Assembly: GCA_910585665.1 (NCBI GenBank)
Contig: CAJUFI010000012.1
Location: 16,711 to 80,710, forward strand
DNA from: an uncultured Acetatifactor sp.
Lineage (GTDB): Bacteria; Bacillota; Clostridia; Lachnospirales; Lachnospiraceae
DNA length: 64,000 bases
Direction of reading: 5' to 3'
Shown here piece by piece: positions 34,208 to 42,519 of this stretch; positions within the stretch are counted from its first letter, which is position 1, and the number at the start of each line of letters is the position of its first letter. A model generated the notes under the pieces. It saw only the letters and a program-made list of their open reading frames with translations. It was not told where the DNA came from and did not search any database. A program made the translations under genes and the position numbers.

Positions 34208-35636
34208 CCTGTCTTTCCCTCTTTTCCCGCAGAACAGCCGTATTCTCCTCCACTTCCCGCCTGCCCAGGGGATAGGCGAACTGGATGATCAGGAACACCA
34301 CCAGATAGCAAATCCCGGGCACCAGCGTCGCCACCGTATAAATCCGCTCCGCCACCTCCTGGGTCTGGGCAGAGGCCTCGGACACATAGCCGATGGCCGT
34401 CAGCACGAAGCCGCCCAGGCCGCCTGCCAGAGCCTGCCCCACCTTCCTGGCAAAGGAGTACACCGCATAGACCGTTCCGTCCTCCCGTCTGCCTGCGGCA
34501 ATCTCCTGATAGTCGATGATATCCGTGATATAGGCCCAGATGACCAGATTGAACAGCCCCGACCCCAGAGTCCCCAGGAACAGAAGCCCCATGAACAGCG
34601 GAATCGTCCGTACCCGCAGGAAGAACAGCAGCAGGTACGTCACCCCGGCCACCAGCATCCCCACCGCCCCCGCCTCTTTCTTCCCGAACCGCAGGACGAT
34701 TCCCGAAATGAAAGGCGCCAGCAGAAGGGTGCTCCCGACGCTGACCACATTGACCGCCGACAGGGCCCTGGCGTTCCTGAAATAATCCAGGAACAGGTAA
34801 TTGTTCATGGCCTGCCCCATCAGGGTGGCAAGCAGCAGCACCAGAGCCGCGCACACCAGCGCAAGCAGGGGCCGGTTCCTCCCCAGGCCCCTCAGCATGT
34901 CCCAGACACTTTCCTTGGCCTTCTCCTTTTTCTCGAAGACCACCCGCTCCCGGCACAGCAAGTAGCAGAGCACATAGCAGGCCACCGCCAGCACACCGAA
35001 GACCGCCGCCGTCACCGTAAAGTCCACAGGCCGCACGATCTGGTTCCCCTCCGCGTCCGTCTCGTAGACGATCAAAGGCACCAGCACGCCGATGGCCAGA
35101 CCGGCCAGACTGGCTCCGATGCTGCGGAAGGTGGAAAGAGACGCCCTGTCCTTCACATCCGGGCTGATCACCGAAGCCATGGATCCGTAGGGGATATTGA
35201 TGGCCGTATAGCAGAAACTGCTCCACAGCAGATAGGTAAAGATCACATAGGCGAGCTTCGCCCCATAGGGCCAGTCCCGCACGAAATACAGGTACATGAT
35301 GGAGCTGGACACCGCCACCGGAACGCACATCCGCCGTATCCAGCATCGGAACCTGCCGTCCCTGGCAGGCTGCATATTATCTACGATACGCCCCATAGTC
35401 ACATCCGTAAAAGCGTCCACGAACCTGGCCCCCAGAAAGAGGAGCCCCACCACATATCCGCTCAGCCCCAGCACTTTCGTATAGAATACCATTAAGTAAC
35501 TGCTGGCGAAAATAAAGCTGAAGTCATTCCCAAAGTCACCGAACATGTACCCGATCTTGTCCCGGAGCCCAAAAGGGCGCACATCCGCGGCAACATCCGT
35601 CTTCTCATTTCCCCTGTCGTCAACCGTCCTTGCCAT
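34197..35636 (-). CDS. GPH-family sugar:cation symporter
   Basis: This 479-residue protein has twelve predicted membrane helices and belongs to the glycoside-pentoside-hexuronide:cation symporter group (MFS_2). GYMFGDFGNDFSFIFASSYL near the N-terminus, DAFTDVTMGRIVD, INIPYGSMASVIS and WAYITDIIDYQE are typical. It imports a glycoside with Na+ or H+. The ATG at 35636 has GGAGG 5 nt upstream; a longer frame exists but has no site. It is co-oriented and overlapping with the GH2-like gene, as is common in glycoside-utilisation pairs. Confidence 0.9.
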   Translation of the reverse strand: MARTVDDRGNEKTDVAADVRPFGLRDKIGYMFGDFGNDFSFIFASSYLMVFYTKVLGLSGYVVGLLFLGARFVDAFTDVTMGRIVDNMQPARDGRFRCWIRRMCVPVAVSSSIMYLYFVRDWPYGAKLAYVIFTYLLWSSFCYTAINIPYGSMASVISPDVKDRASLSTFRSIGASLAGLAIGVLVPLIVYETDAEGNQIVRPVDFTVTAAVFGVLAVACYVLCYLLCRERVVFEKKEKAKESVWDMLRGLGRNRPLLALVCAALVLLLATLMGQAMNNYLFLDYFRNARALSAVNVVSVGSTLLLAPFISGIVLRFGKKEAGAVGMLVAGVTYLLLFFLRVRTIPLFMGLLFLGTLGSGLFNLVIWAYITDIIDYQEIAAGRREDGTVYAVYSFARKVGQALAGGLGGFVLTAIGYVSEASAQTQEVAERIYTVATLVPGICYLVVFLIIQFAYPLGRREVEENTAVLREKRERQDEI

Positions 35637-35839
35637 AGCAACCTCCACCTCACCGAATCGCTCCCATCGGCTCCGGGGCGCGGGCCCTGTGGTTCCGGCA
35701 GCCCCTCCCGCGAAGTCCGTGATCGCATGTGACATCTTTCTGTCTGAACGCACTGAACGCATCCGAACGCACGCGCCGCCATGGGCGCGCTTCGCCTTTT
35801 GTGGGGTTATTATGTCTCGTTTTCGGGAAAATATACGGC

Positions 35840-35868
35840 TTTACATCTGCGGAAAACACCGCTATAAT
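35840..35868 (+). promoter_or_regulatory. Promoter of the AEC transporter gene
   Basis: TTTACA (35840-35845), a 17-nt spacer and TATAAT (35863-35868) read toward the start codon at 35907. Confidence 0.75.
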
Positions 35869-35906
35869 AGGCATATCACTTTTACGCCTGAAAACGGAGG
35901 AGACCC

Positions 35907-36821
35907 ATGACTATTTTTACCGTATTTTTCCAGATGCTGTCGCTGCTGATCATGATCGGCGCGGGCTTTTTATTGACAAAGAAAAAAATGCTGGACGAGC
36001 ATACCAACACCCGGATGTCCAGGATGATCGTCAACCTGTTCAATCCCATGCTGGTGCTCTCCAGCGCCGCCACTTCCGTAGGCCTGATATCCCTGGGCAC
36101 CATGGGGCTCGTGGCGCTGATTGCGGTGGGCATGTTCCTCATCTTCATCATCGTGGGGATGATTCTCTCCCCCTTTTTCGACAGGCAGCCTGACCAGCGG
36201 AAAATCTACCAGATGATGTTCGTCTTCTCTAACTTAGGCTTCATCGGCATTCCTGTGGTCAGCAATATCCTGGGGCCTGAATATGTGGTCTATGTGACAG
36301 AGTTCCTGCTGATTTATACGATTGTGTTCTATACTTACGGGGTCTCTCTGATGGACGGGAAGTTCTCGCTGTCTTCCCTGAAGACTATGGTGAATCCCGG
36401 CCTGATCGCCAGCCTGGCCGCGCTCCTGATCATCATCCTGGAGATACAGCTGCCGGAGTTTATGTTGATAGCGGTCACCTATCTGGGAAACGTGACCTCT
36501 CCCATGGCCCTGGTGGCAGTGGGGTTTGCCCTGGCCAATTCCAACCTGAAAAAGATTTTCTGCCAGCCAAAACTGTATGTCTTTTCTGCGATCAAGCTGC
36601 TGGCGCTGCCTTTGCTTCTGCTGCCGCTGCTGAAGCTGGTGACGGAAGACCAGGCCCTGATTTCGGTCTGCATGGTCATGTTCGGCATGCCCATCGGCAA
36701 CATGCCGCTGATGCTGGGGAACCAAAAGGGAATCGACGGAAGCACCTGCAGCGCCGCCATCATTCTGACCACGCTGCTCTGCGTCCTGACGATTCCCGTT
36801 CTGCTCACGCTGACAGGCTGA
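35907..36821 (+). CDS. AEC family (auxin efflux carrier-like) transporter
   Basis: This 304-residue protein has about ten membrane helices in two inverted halves. NLFNPMLVLSSAA, FSNLGFIGIPVV and FGMPIGNMPLML are the crossover regions of the AEC/malate permease family. Bacterial members carry organic acids or similar small anions. GGAGGAGA lies just before the ATG. The gene converges on the TIR gene with no space between the two stop codons (36821 and 36822), so transcripts from the two sides must collide or overlap. Confidence 0.88.
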   Translation: MTIFTVFFQMLSLLIMIGAGFLLTKKKMLDEHTNTRMSRMIVNLFNPMLVLSSAATSVGLISLGTMGLVALIAVGMFLIFIIVGMILSPFFDRQPDQRKIYQMMFVFSNLGFIGIPVVSNILGPEYVVYVTEFLLIYTIVFYTYGVSLMDGKFSLSSLKTMVNPGLIASLAALLIIILEIQLPEFMLIAVTYLGNVTSPMALVAVGFALANSNLKKIFCQPKLYVFSAIKLLALPLLLLPLLKLVTEDQALISVCMVMFGMPIGNMPLMLGNQKGIDGSTCSAAIILTTLLCVLTIPVLLTLTG

Positions 36822-39563
36822 TCATTTCAGCAGCCTGCGGATTCTTTTCAAGTGTTTTCGGGCAGTTTTGAAGATATGTACGTTGTCATTCTCTGTTTTC
36901 ACCATGTCCTCCAGAATCTGATATGCTTTTTCCAACATTTCCCTGTCCAGGGCTCCGGGCCTGAAGGCTATGGAGCCTATGGCCCTGGCGTCAATGACGG
37001 CATAGTCCAGATATGTCTCCGCCAGTCTGAAACGGTATACCTGCCCCTCTGTCTCCCCGCACAGTTCCTCCAGCATCTCCACGCTCTGGCCATAATACTT
37101 TCTGGCCTCCTCCCTGCGGCGCTTCCCGCAGCAGAACTCTCCCCACTCGCCATAGCATTTTGCCAGAGCATATCTGGCCTGGACGCTTCCGGTCTCCTGG
37201 GCCCACTCCCTGCACAGCTCCAGATACTGGCGGTAATATTCTTCCGCTTTCCCGGCGGCGAAGGGCGTGACTTGCAGAAAACGGCTCAGATTGCCGTATT
37301 CCCCTATGAGCCCCTCTTTCACCTCCACCGTCCCGATTTCATCGTAGAGCTGCCTGCGGATTTCAAGCCCTTTCCGGAAATAATCCACGCCCTTTTTCAC
37401 ATTCGGCAGAAATACCAACACCAGCGGCAGAATCACTATCAACAGAAAGCCCAGGCCATGCGGCAGCCCGTAGCCCACACTGACCGCCTTTCCGGCTACA
37501 TGCCTGTAGGACAGGAAAGGGCTGCTCACGAAGAACAGAATCCACGCCAGGACAAGGGCTCCCACATACCGGGGCCAGGCGCTCCCCTGGCTGACCAAGG
37601 CAAGCTTACCGTAGCTCTCGGCCATCGCTTTCCTGGCTTCCACAGTCCCCCTCTCTTCGTTCAACCGGCTGCTGATCTCCAGGCTTTTCTCAAGATGCCT
37701 CTCCGCCGCCCGGAAGCGGAAGCGCCCTATGCTGATGACGCTCAGGCTCACATGGCAGCCCCAGAGATCCAGCATCTCCCTGTCCTGTCTCGTCTCTTCG
37801 GAAAGCATTCTGGTTATGTCATATTCTGCCTGGTAGTAGACTTCCGCTTCCCTCCAGCGGAGCTGAAGCTGCCTGACGCTGCCGCAGCCGTGGTTGGCTG
37901 CGGCATACATGCGCTTTGCAGCAGGGGTTCCAACCTCTTCCGCAAGCTGTCTGCTGATTTCCAGGCAGTTCCGGAAATATCCCTCAGCGTCCCCCAGACG
38001 TCTCAGGTTCATGCAGATCCATCCCAGGTTGTTATAGGCAATGAAGAGGGACTCTCTTTTAGCGGTTCCGTCTTCTTTTATCTGGCTGACGGCTTCCAGC
38101 ATCTTCAGCAGAAAGTCTTCCGCTTCCAACTGACGGTCTTCCGTCATGCTGACGGCGGCAAGGGATTGATAGCTCCACGCCAGCTTCAGCCGCGCTTCCT
38201 GGGCCGGCTCTCCCCCGGCACCTTTTGCGGACTTCCCCGGCTGCACTGTCTTTCCATGGGCTTTCCCTGGCTTCTCAGCATTCTCGACCAGCTCTTCGCT
38301 GATTTCACGCATACAGTCATAAGCATCCCAGGCTGTCTCCAGATCCCTTATCTCATACAGGTAATTGCCGTAATCTCCGAGAGATGTCACCAGCGCTATT
38401 CCGTCTTCAAATCCTCTTTCTGCCGAATATCCATCCCACCAATGCTCCACCAGCTTCTCCTGCCACTGGATGGCCCTCTGGCAATCGGCCTTCACCGCCT
38501 CCCCGTTCCAGTACATGCCCACCAGCTTCTCCATAGCCTCCGGCAGCCCCTTTTCGGCCGCAGCGGAAATCAGTTCCAGCCCCTTTGCATGATCCACCTC
38601 CACATCGATGCCGTTCAGGTAGGCCAGGCCGATGAAAAAAAGGTGTGCGGGCGAGTCCTCGTTCTCCCGGAACCGCATCTTCTGCACGACCTCCAGGAGC
38701 GCCAGAGGGAACTCTTTCTCGTCCTCGACACTGACGCACTGGGGAAGGCCTGTATATTTCTCCTTAAGCGCCTGTCTGTCCGTGGGAACCACCTCCACCG
38801 GAAAGATGGGCTTCCTGGAACTCTTGGCCCGGGGATACTCCTCCCGCATGACATAGTTGCCGTCTTCCACCAGGTTCGGTGTCACCACCATGGCAAAAAG
38901 CCCGCTCTCCCGCAGGGCTTTCTGGATGGCGCTGTTGAAGTCCTCGCCGGGCACAAGGAACTCGTCGTACCAGATGGCGATGTCCCGGCAGAAGTCGTTC
39001 TGGTGGATGAGCCGCATAAGCTTCTGGGCATAGGCCCGGTCTTTCTTGCGGTAGCTCAGGAACACATAGGCATCGAAGGCCGCCCTGACCTTTTGGGCCA
39101 GCTCGTCCCCCACCAGCACAGAGGACAGGAACCGGTCCAGCTTCTCCTCATACCGGATGGAGGTGGCATCTCGATTCGTCATATCTAACACCTGAAGGGA
39201 GCCGCATACGTCATTGAACAGCTGCTCCAGCCCGCTCTCCTGCATCAGCGGCAGCACTGGGATGCAGGCATCCATGGCCAGCCTGAACTCCACGTCCCGG
39301 GCCCGGCTCTGCCGGCACAGGAACCGGGTGGTCACAGGCACCACAATCATCTGCATCTGCGTCAGATCGTATCTGAGCTCCTCCGCGTCATACCCGGCTT
39401 CCGGTTCCCCCTCATACCAGATGGCGCAGTCCTGCCGCTCCAAGATCACATCGGAAATCGGCCCGAAATACGTCTCGAAGTCCGCCGGATGGCAGGAAAA
39501 ATACACCCGCGGCTTCCCCTGCGGCCCGGAACCTCCCCTGGTCTTATAGCTTAGCTTCGACAT
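36822..39563 (-). CDS. Tandem TIR domain protein with Sel1/TPR repeats and membrane hairpin
   Basis: The protein has 913 residues. Residues 18-125 look like a divergent TIR domain (RVYFSCHPADFETYF). Residues 163-280 form a clearer one (DAYVFLSYRKKDRAYAQKL, then IAIWYDEFLVPGEDF), with Glu241/242 in YVMREEYPRA where NADase TIRs have their catalytic Glu. Residues 305-370 are Sel1-like, followed by many TPRs to the end. Two hydrophobic segments near 684-706 and 725-745 interrupt the TPR array, so it should be membrane-anchored. It is the last gene of the Hsp70/GTPase set and the likely effector. GGAGGGACAT precedes the ATG. Whether it cleaves NAD+ or only signals cannot be judged here. Confidence 0.82.
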   Translation of the reverse strand: MSKLSYKTRGGSGPQGKPRVYFSCHPADFETYFGPISDVILERQDCAIWYEGEPEAGYDAEELRYDLTQMQMIVVPVTTRFLCRQSRARDVEFRLAMDACIPVLPLMQESGLEQLFNDVCGSLQVLDMTNRDATSIRYEEKLDRFLSSVLVGDELAQKVRAAFDAYVFLSYRKKDRAYAQKLMRLIHQNDFCRDIAIWYDEFLVPGEDFNSAIQKALRESGLFAMVVTPNLVEDGNYVMREEYPRAKSSRKPIFPVEVVPTDRQALKEKYTGLPQCVSVEDEKEFPLALLEVVQKMRFRENEDSPAHLFFIGLAYLNGIDVEVDHAKGLELISAAAEKGLPEAMEKLVGMYWNGEAVKADCQRAIQWQEKLVEHWWDGYSAERGFEDGIALVTSLGDYGNYLYEIRDLETAWDAYDCMREISEELVENAEKPGKAHGKTVQPGKSAKGAGGEPAQEARLKLAWSYQSLAAVSMTEDRQLEAEDFLLKMLEAVSQIKEDGTAKRESLFIAYNNLGWICMNLRRLGDAEGYFRNCLEISRQLAEEVGTPAAKRMYAAANHGCGSVRQLQLRWREAEVYYQAEYDITRMLSEETRQDREMLDLWGCHVSLSVISIGRFRFRAAERHLEKSLEISSRLNEERGTVEARKAMAESYGKLALVSQGSAWPRYVGALVLAWILFFVSSPFLSYRHVAGKAVSVGYGLPHGLGFLLIVILPLVLVFLPNVKKGVDYFRKGLEIRRQLYDEIGTVEVKEGLIGEYGNLSRFLQVTPFAAGKAEEYYRQYLELCREWAQETGSVQARYALAKCYGEWGEFCCGKRRREEARKYYGQSVEMLEELCGETEGQVYRFRLAETYLDYAVIDARAIGSIAFRPGALDREMLEKAYQILEDMVKTENDNVHIFKTARKHLKRIRRLLK

Positions 39564-39584
39564 ATGTCCCTCCGTTTCGTCTCT

Positions 39585-39692
39585 GATATCCTCCCGGAAC
39601 CTCCCGACCGCATATCACGCTGCTCTCCAGAGCTCCTATGGGCCGATTTCCCCGCTTTTCCAGGTGCCGTCAGCCCCAATGCCTGTTTCTAC
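39585..39692 (+). repeat. Family B repeat, copy 3, truncated at one end
   Basis: It begins GATATCCTCCCGGAAC and follows the family sequence to about 39692, but the closing ATTCCGAGAG end is missing. It lies between the M50-like gene and the TIR gene. Confidence 0.75.
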
Positions 39693-39753
39693 CCTGGCCC
39701 TTTATCCCGGCCTCTCTGCCCTGGTTCCCTATCCTGATTCTCGCTCTGGCCCT

Positions 39754-40494
39754 CTATCCCAATCCGCCGCTCCTGCCATCCGCCCTGACAGTCTCTGCCC
39801 GCTCCCGCAGCAGCTCCTGCAGCCCGTCATAAAAAAGCCTGCTCCTCTCCGAATCACAGGGATACGCATAGGCTCCCGCGTCAAAAGGAATCCCCTGGCA
39901 GCTAAGCGCATACACCTGCAGATAAGCGGCATAATCCCTGCGGACCCCAGGCTCTCTGCCCAGAAGCCGCAAAATATAGCCGTCCGTAGGCACCCCGCCT
40001 TTCAGATACGGCATCCCGTTCAGATAGACCCGCGGCACGCCCGTCCAGAACAGCTGCAGGAAGAACAGCCTCCCCCCTGTGCCCATGCCGCCTGTCAGGC
40101 AGCCCGCAAGTCCCAGAGCACAGGCAAGCAGATTGAGCAGAATCCCGCCAAAATTGTACAGCAGATACGGACAGCTCCCCCAAGGACCGGCCCCGCCGGG
40201 CACCATGACGCACTGCCCGCCGCGCCAGCCCCCCAGGGACGCCGCCAGCTTCCCTTTCCCGTCCCTCTCCAGCCAAAAAGGCCCCAGCCGCCAAAAAAGC
40301 AGCCTGTATCCGCTCATCTTCCCGCCCAGCAGATGCCCCAGCTCATGCAGGACAAGCTGCACCCCCGCGGCAGCCCCGCAGGACAGCGCAGCCGCCGCGA
40401 AAAGCCCCCGGGAGAGCGGAAAGAACAATGCAATACAGACTGCATCCACCATCAGACATAGGACAGGAACCACGATTCTCCCTACCCGCGACAC
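39754..40494 (-). CDS. M50-like membrane metalloprotease
   Basis: This 246-residue protein has three to five membrane segments. The zinc motif HELGH lies within a helix near residue 50, as in site-2 (M50) proteases, followed by a hydrophobic stretch around residues 120-145 with a loop that is not well conserved. The start is GTG at 40494, with GGAGG 6 nt upstream. It lies between the second GTPase and the TIR protein, separated from both by family A or B repeats. Intramembrane cleavage of a partner during signalling would be a natural role, but substrate and activity are unproven. The third zinc ligand was not identified with certainty. Confidence 0.65.
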   Translation of the reverse strand: MSRVGRIVVPVLCLMVDAVCIALFFPLSRGLFAAAALSCGAAAGVQLVLHELGHLLGGKMSGYRLLFWRLGPFWLERDGKGKLAASLGGWRGGQCVMVPGGAGPWGSCPYLLYNFGGILLNLLACALGLAGCLTGGMGTGGRLFFLQLFWTGVPRVYLNGMPYLKGGVPTDGYILRLLGREPGVRRDYAAYLQVYALSCQGIPFDAGAYAYPCDSERSRLFYDGLQELLRERAETVRADGRSGGLG

Positions 40495-40541
40495 GCTCTT
40501 CCTCCCGTCTGCCCCCCATTGATTCCAAATCCCTTGATTCC

Positions 40542-40592
40542 ATATCCTCTCGGAATCCCCAGACCGTCATCCCCCCGCTTTTTGAAAATCGC
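40542..40592 (+). repeat. Family B repeat fragment
   Basis: ATATCCTCTCGGAATCCCC and the following 10 bases match the family B left end. Then the sequence jumps to a CCCCGCTTTT-like internal part. It is directly followed by a family A copy. Confidence 0.65.
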
Positions 40593-40595
40593 TTA

Positions 40596-40695
40596 GGAAT
40601 TGTCGGAAAATAACTGATGCAACTTGTTTAGGAGAAAGCCCAGAAATACAACGAAAACGGCTATAAACTCGCATCAGTTATTTGTAGACAATTCC
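40596..40695 (+). repeat. Family A repeat, copy identical to the nested one
   Basis: This 100-nt element with TTA on each side (40593-40595, 40696-40698) sits between the second GTPase gene and the M50-like gene. It is identical by eye to 24969-25068. Confidence 0.92.
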
Positions 40696-40786
40696 TTATA
40701 CGGCTTCCCCTGCTTTTCCGGGAGACTGCCCGATACGGTGACTGACGGCCTTTGTCGACACATCGCCACTGAAGGCGAGGACACTC

Positions 40787-42217
40787 TCAGCCTGCGGCCT
40801 TCACGCTGCTGTCGATCTGCTGCAGCAGCCACAGCAGCGGCTCCACCACATGCCTGCCCTGGAAGGGCTCTCCATTCTGGTTGTGCCCCAGGGCGCTGCA
40901 GGGGAAGTATGCCACGTTCTGGAACTTGCTCTCGGCGGTCCGGACAAAGTTGCCCGCGCCATATTCCGTCAGGAACTGACGGCACACTTCATTGCGGGCA
41001 TCTCCCAGCGTCTTACAGGTCTCCGGATTATCTGTGTAATACCGGCTGGCGGCATCCTCGCCGATTTTCTCCTCCAGGGTGGGCACGTCCACCTTATTGA
41101 TGACTACAGCCAGACAGCGCTTCACGGTGTCCTTCTCCCGCAGTTCCAGCATCTTCCCCAGATTGATCAGCATGATGTCCAGGATATCCCCGAAGTCCTT
41201 AGAGCTGGCGCCATAGGCCACAGGATCGATTCTCTCCTCCACCTCCATCATGAACTGCGCCAGCGTCAGCGGATCTATGATGAAAATAAAACCGTCCGCA
41301 TAGCCATAGGCCTTGTTGACCTGGAAATCACTGCTGGAAGAGAACATTTCACCCGCGATATCATAAATATAGATGCGGCGGCCTATTTTTTCGTTGGGCA
41401 TGGCAAGCATCATCTGATAGGCGGTGAGGACGCTCTCGTTCGTCTTATTCAGGCGGACGCCGCTCTCTAAGGATCTTATTTCTTTCTCATAGTTCTGCTC
41501 ATCTTTCTCCTCAATAAAATGCAGATCCCATCCCGCGGACGGCGCGACATCGTTCAGCATCTGATGGAGCGTCATGTTGATGTAACAGCTCTTGCCCACG
41601 GAAGGCCCGCCGATGACAGGAAAGGCGTACTGGCGGCTGGCCGTGTCCCCGGATAAAGACTGTTCGCATACCGGGCAGTAGGCCTTCAGCTTTCCCCGCC
41701 CGTTCAGGAAGGTGGTGTGCAGCTTCGTGCCGCACAGGCACACCCTGTTCATGATGCCGTACTTGCTGGGAACCAGGTTCGTATGCTTAGCCTTGCAGGT
41801 CGGGCACTCATAGACCGGTATCAGGAAGGAAGCCTGACAGTTTGAGTTCGGACAGGCATTGCGTATCTTGTTGGCAAAGATATAAATCCTGTCCACCAGC
41901 CACAGAAGACCGAACCCCAAATAAATGCAGGCGAAGAAAAACACAAGGATCCCCACATGGAACGCCGTGGTAAATGCCGTGATGATGCTGCCGAAGATAA
42001 AGATGGCAAGCATCGTCACCAGGCTGATTGCCCCTTTAAAGCCGTAAATGATTTTTTCCTTGTCCCAGCCGAACTCCGAGAAATTCTTCTTCATCCGGTC
42101 GCGCTGATCCACCACCGTTGCCAGATTCAGTGCCCAGGCTTCTTTGATCGTATTCCACAAGTCCACATAGCCCTTGCCGAAAAAGTAGCTTATGCGGGCC
42201 GGTTGTTCTTTTGCCAT
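40787..42217 (-). CDS. Membrane-anchored zinc-ribbon GTPase (Double-GTPase-like)
   Basis: This 476-residue protein has two membrane helices near residues 62-82 and 88-112, then paired Cys motifs of two zinc ribbons (CPNSNC and CPTC, CLC and CPVC, residues 122-184). A TRAFAC-type GTPase domain follows: Walker A GGPSVGKS at 203-210, DIAGE at 286-290 and NKVD at 374-377. It recalls the Double-GTPase families that pair with a second GTPase and a 'GTPase-associated protein 1' in predicted conflict systems. The partner genes of exactly these kinds lie immediately upstream. The start is the ATG at 42217, 17 nt after the small membrane protein gene. It probably acts as the membrane-side switch. Confidence 0.8.
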   Translation of the reverse strand: MAKEQPARISYFFGKGYVDLWNTIKEAWALNLATVVDQRDRMKKNFSEFGWDKEKIIYGFKGAISLVTMLAIFIFGSIITAFTTAFHVGILVFFFACIYLGFGLLWLVDRIYIFANKIRNACPNSNCQASFLIPVYECPTCKAKHTNLVPSKYGIMNRVCLCGTKLHTTFLNGRGKLKAYCPVCEQSLSGDTASRQYAFPVIGGPSVGKSCYINMTLHQMLNDVAPSAGWDLHFIEEKDEQNYEKEIRSLESGVRLNKTNESVLTAYQMMLAMPNEKIGRRIYIYDIAGEMFSSSSDFQVNKAYGYADGFIFIIDPLTLAQFMMEVEERIDPVAYGASSKDFGDILDIMLINLGKMLELREKDTVKRCLAVVINKVDVPTLEEKIGEDAASRYYTDNPETCKTLGDARNEVCRQFLTEYGAGNFVRTAESKFQNVAYFPCSALGHNQNGEPFQGRHVVEPLLWLLQQIDSSVKAAG

Positions 42218-42234
42218 ATTCTCTCTTTCCCTCC

Positions 42235-42498
42235 TTATGCGGCATTTTCAAGGGCCGTCTTCCTGAAATTGCTGTCCCAGATATTGTGCTTCAGCGAAAT
42301 CAGGTAATTCCTGATAGAAAAGAATCCGCCCAGGATCCCGCCGCCGTAAAGGATAATGTACACACTGACATAGATCAAGAAGCAGATCACTGCCACCACC
42401 ACCGCAATCGCCACCAGCACCATTATTATCACAATACCGTCTTCCGAGTCATGCCCCACCAGGCATTTCTTCTCTCTTTCCTGAAACTCTCTCTCCAT
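42235..42498 (-). CDS. Small membrane protein between GTPase-associated protein and GTPase
   Basis: The protein has 87 residues: a hydrophilic, Glu/Arg-rich N-terminus with one Cys and His (CLVGHDSEDG), then one long or two closely spaced membrane segments (IVIIMVLVAIAVVVAVICFLIY and a following Gly-rich stretch). The C-terminus is short and polar. The ATG at 42498 has GGAGGAGG 5 nt upstream; an ATG five codons earlier is part of that site. It lies 21 nt after the GTPase-associated gene. No family was recognised. It is likely a membrane component of the same complex. Confidence 0.75.
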   Translation of the reverse strand: MEREFQEREKKCLVGHDSEDGIVIIMVLVAIAVVVAVICFLIYVSVYIILYGGGILGGFFSIRNYLISLKHNIWDSNFRKTALENAA

Positions 42499-42519
42499 AA
42501 AAACCTCCTCCATCTATAA

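Noticed and set aside
36852..39188. 778-codon plus-strand frame opposite the TIR gene
   Set aside because: It is antisense to a well-supported protein. Its length comes from the high GC third positions of the real gene.
40596..40695. Family A repeat as terminator or riboswitch
   Set aside because: Identical copies occur in unrelated contexts and in both orientations, one nested in another, with no T-run. A mobile element fits better.
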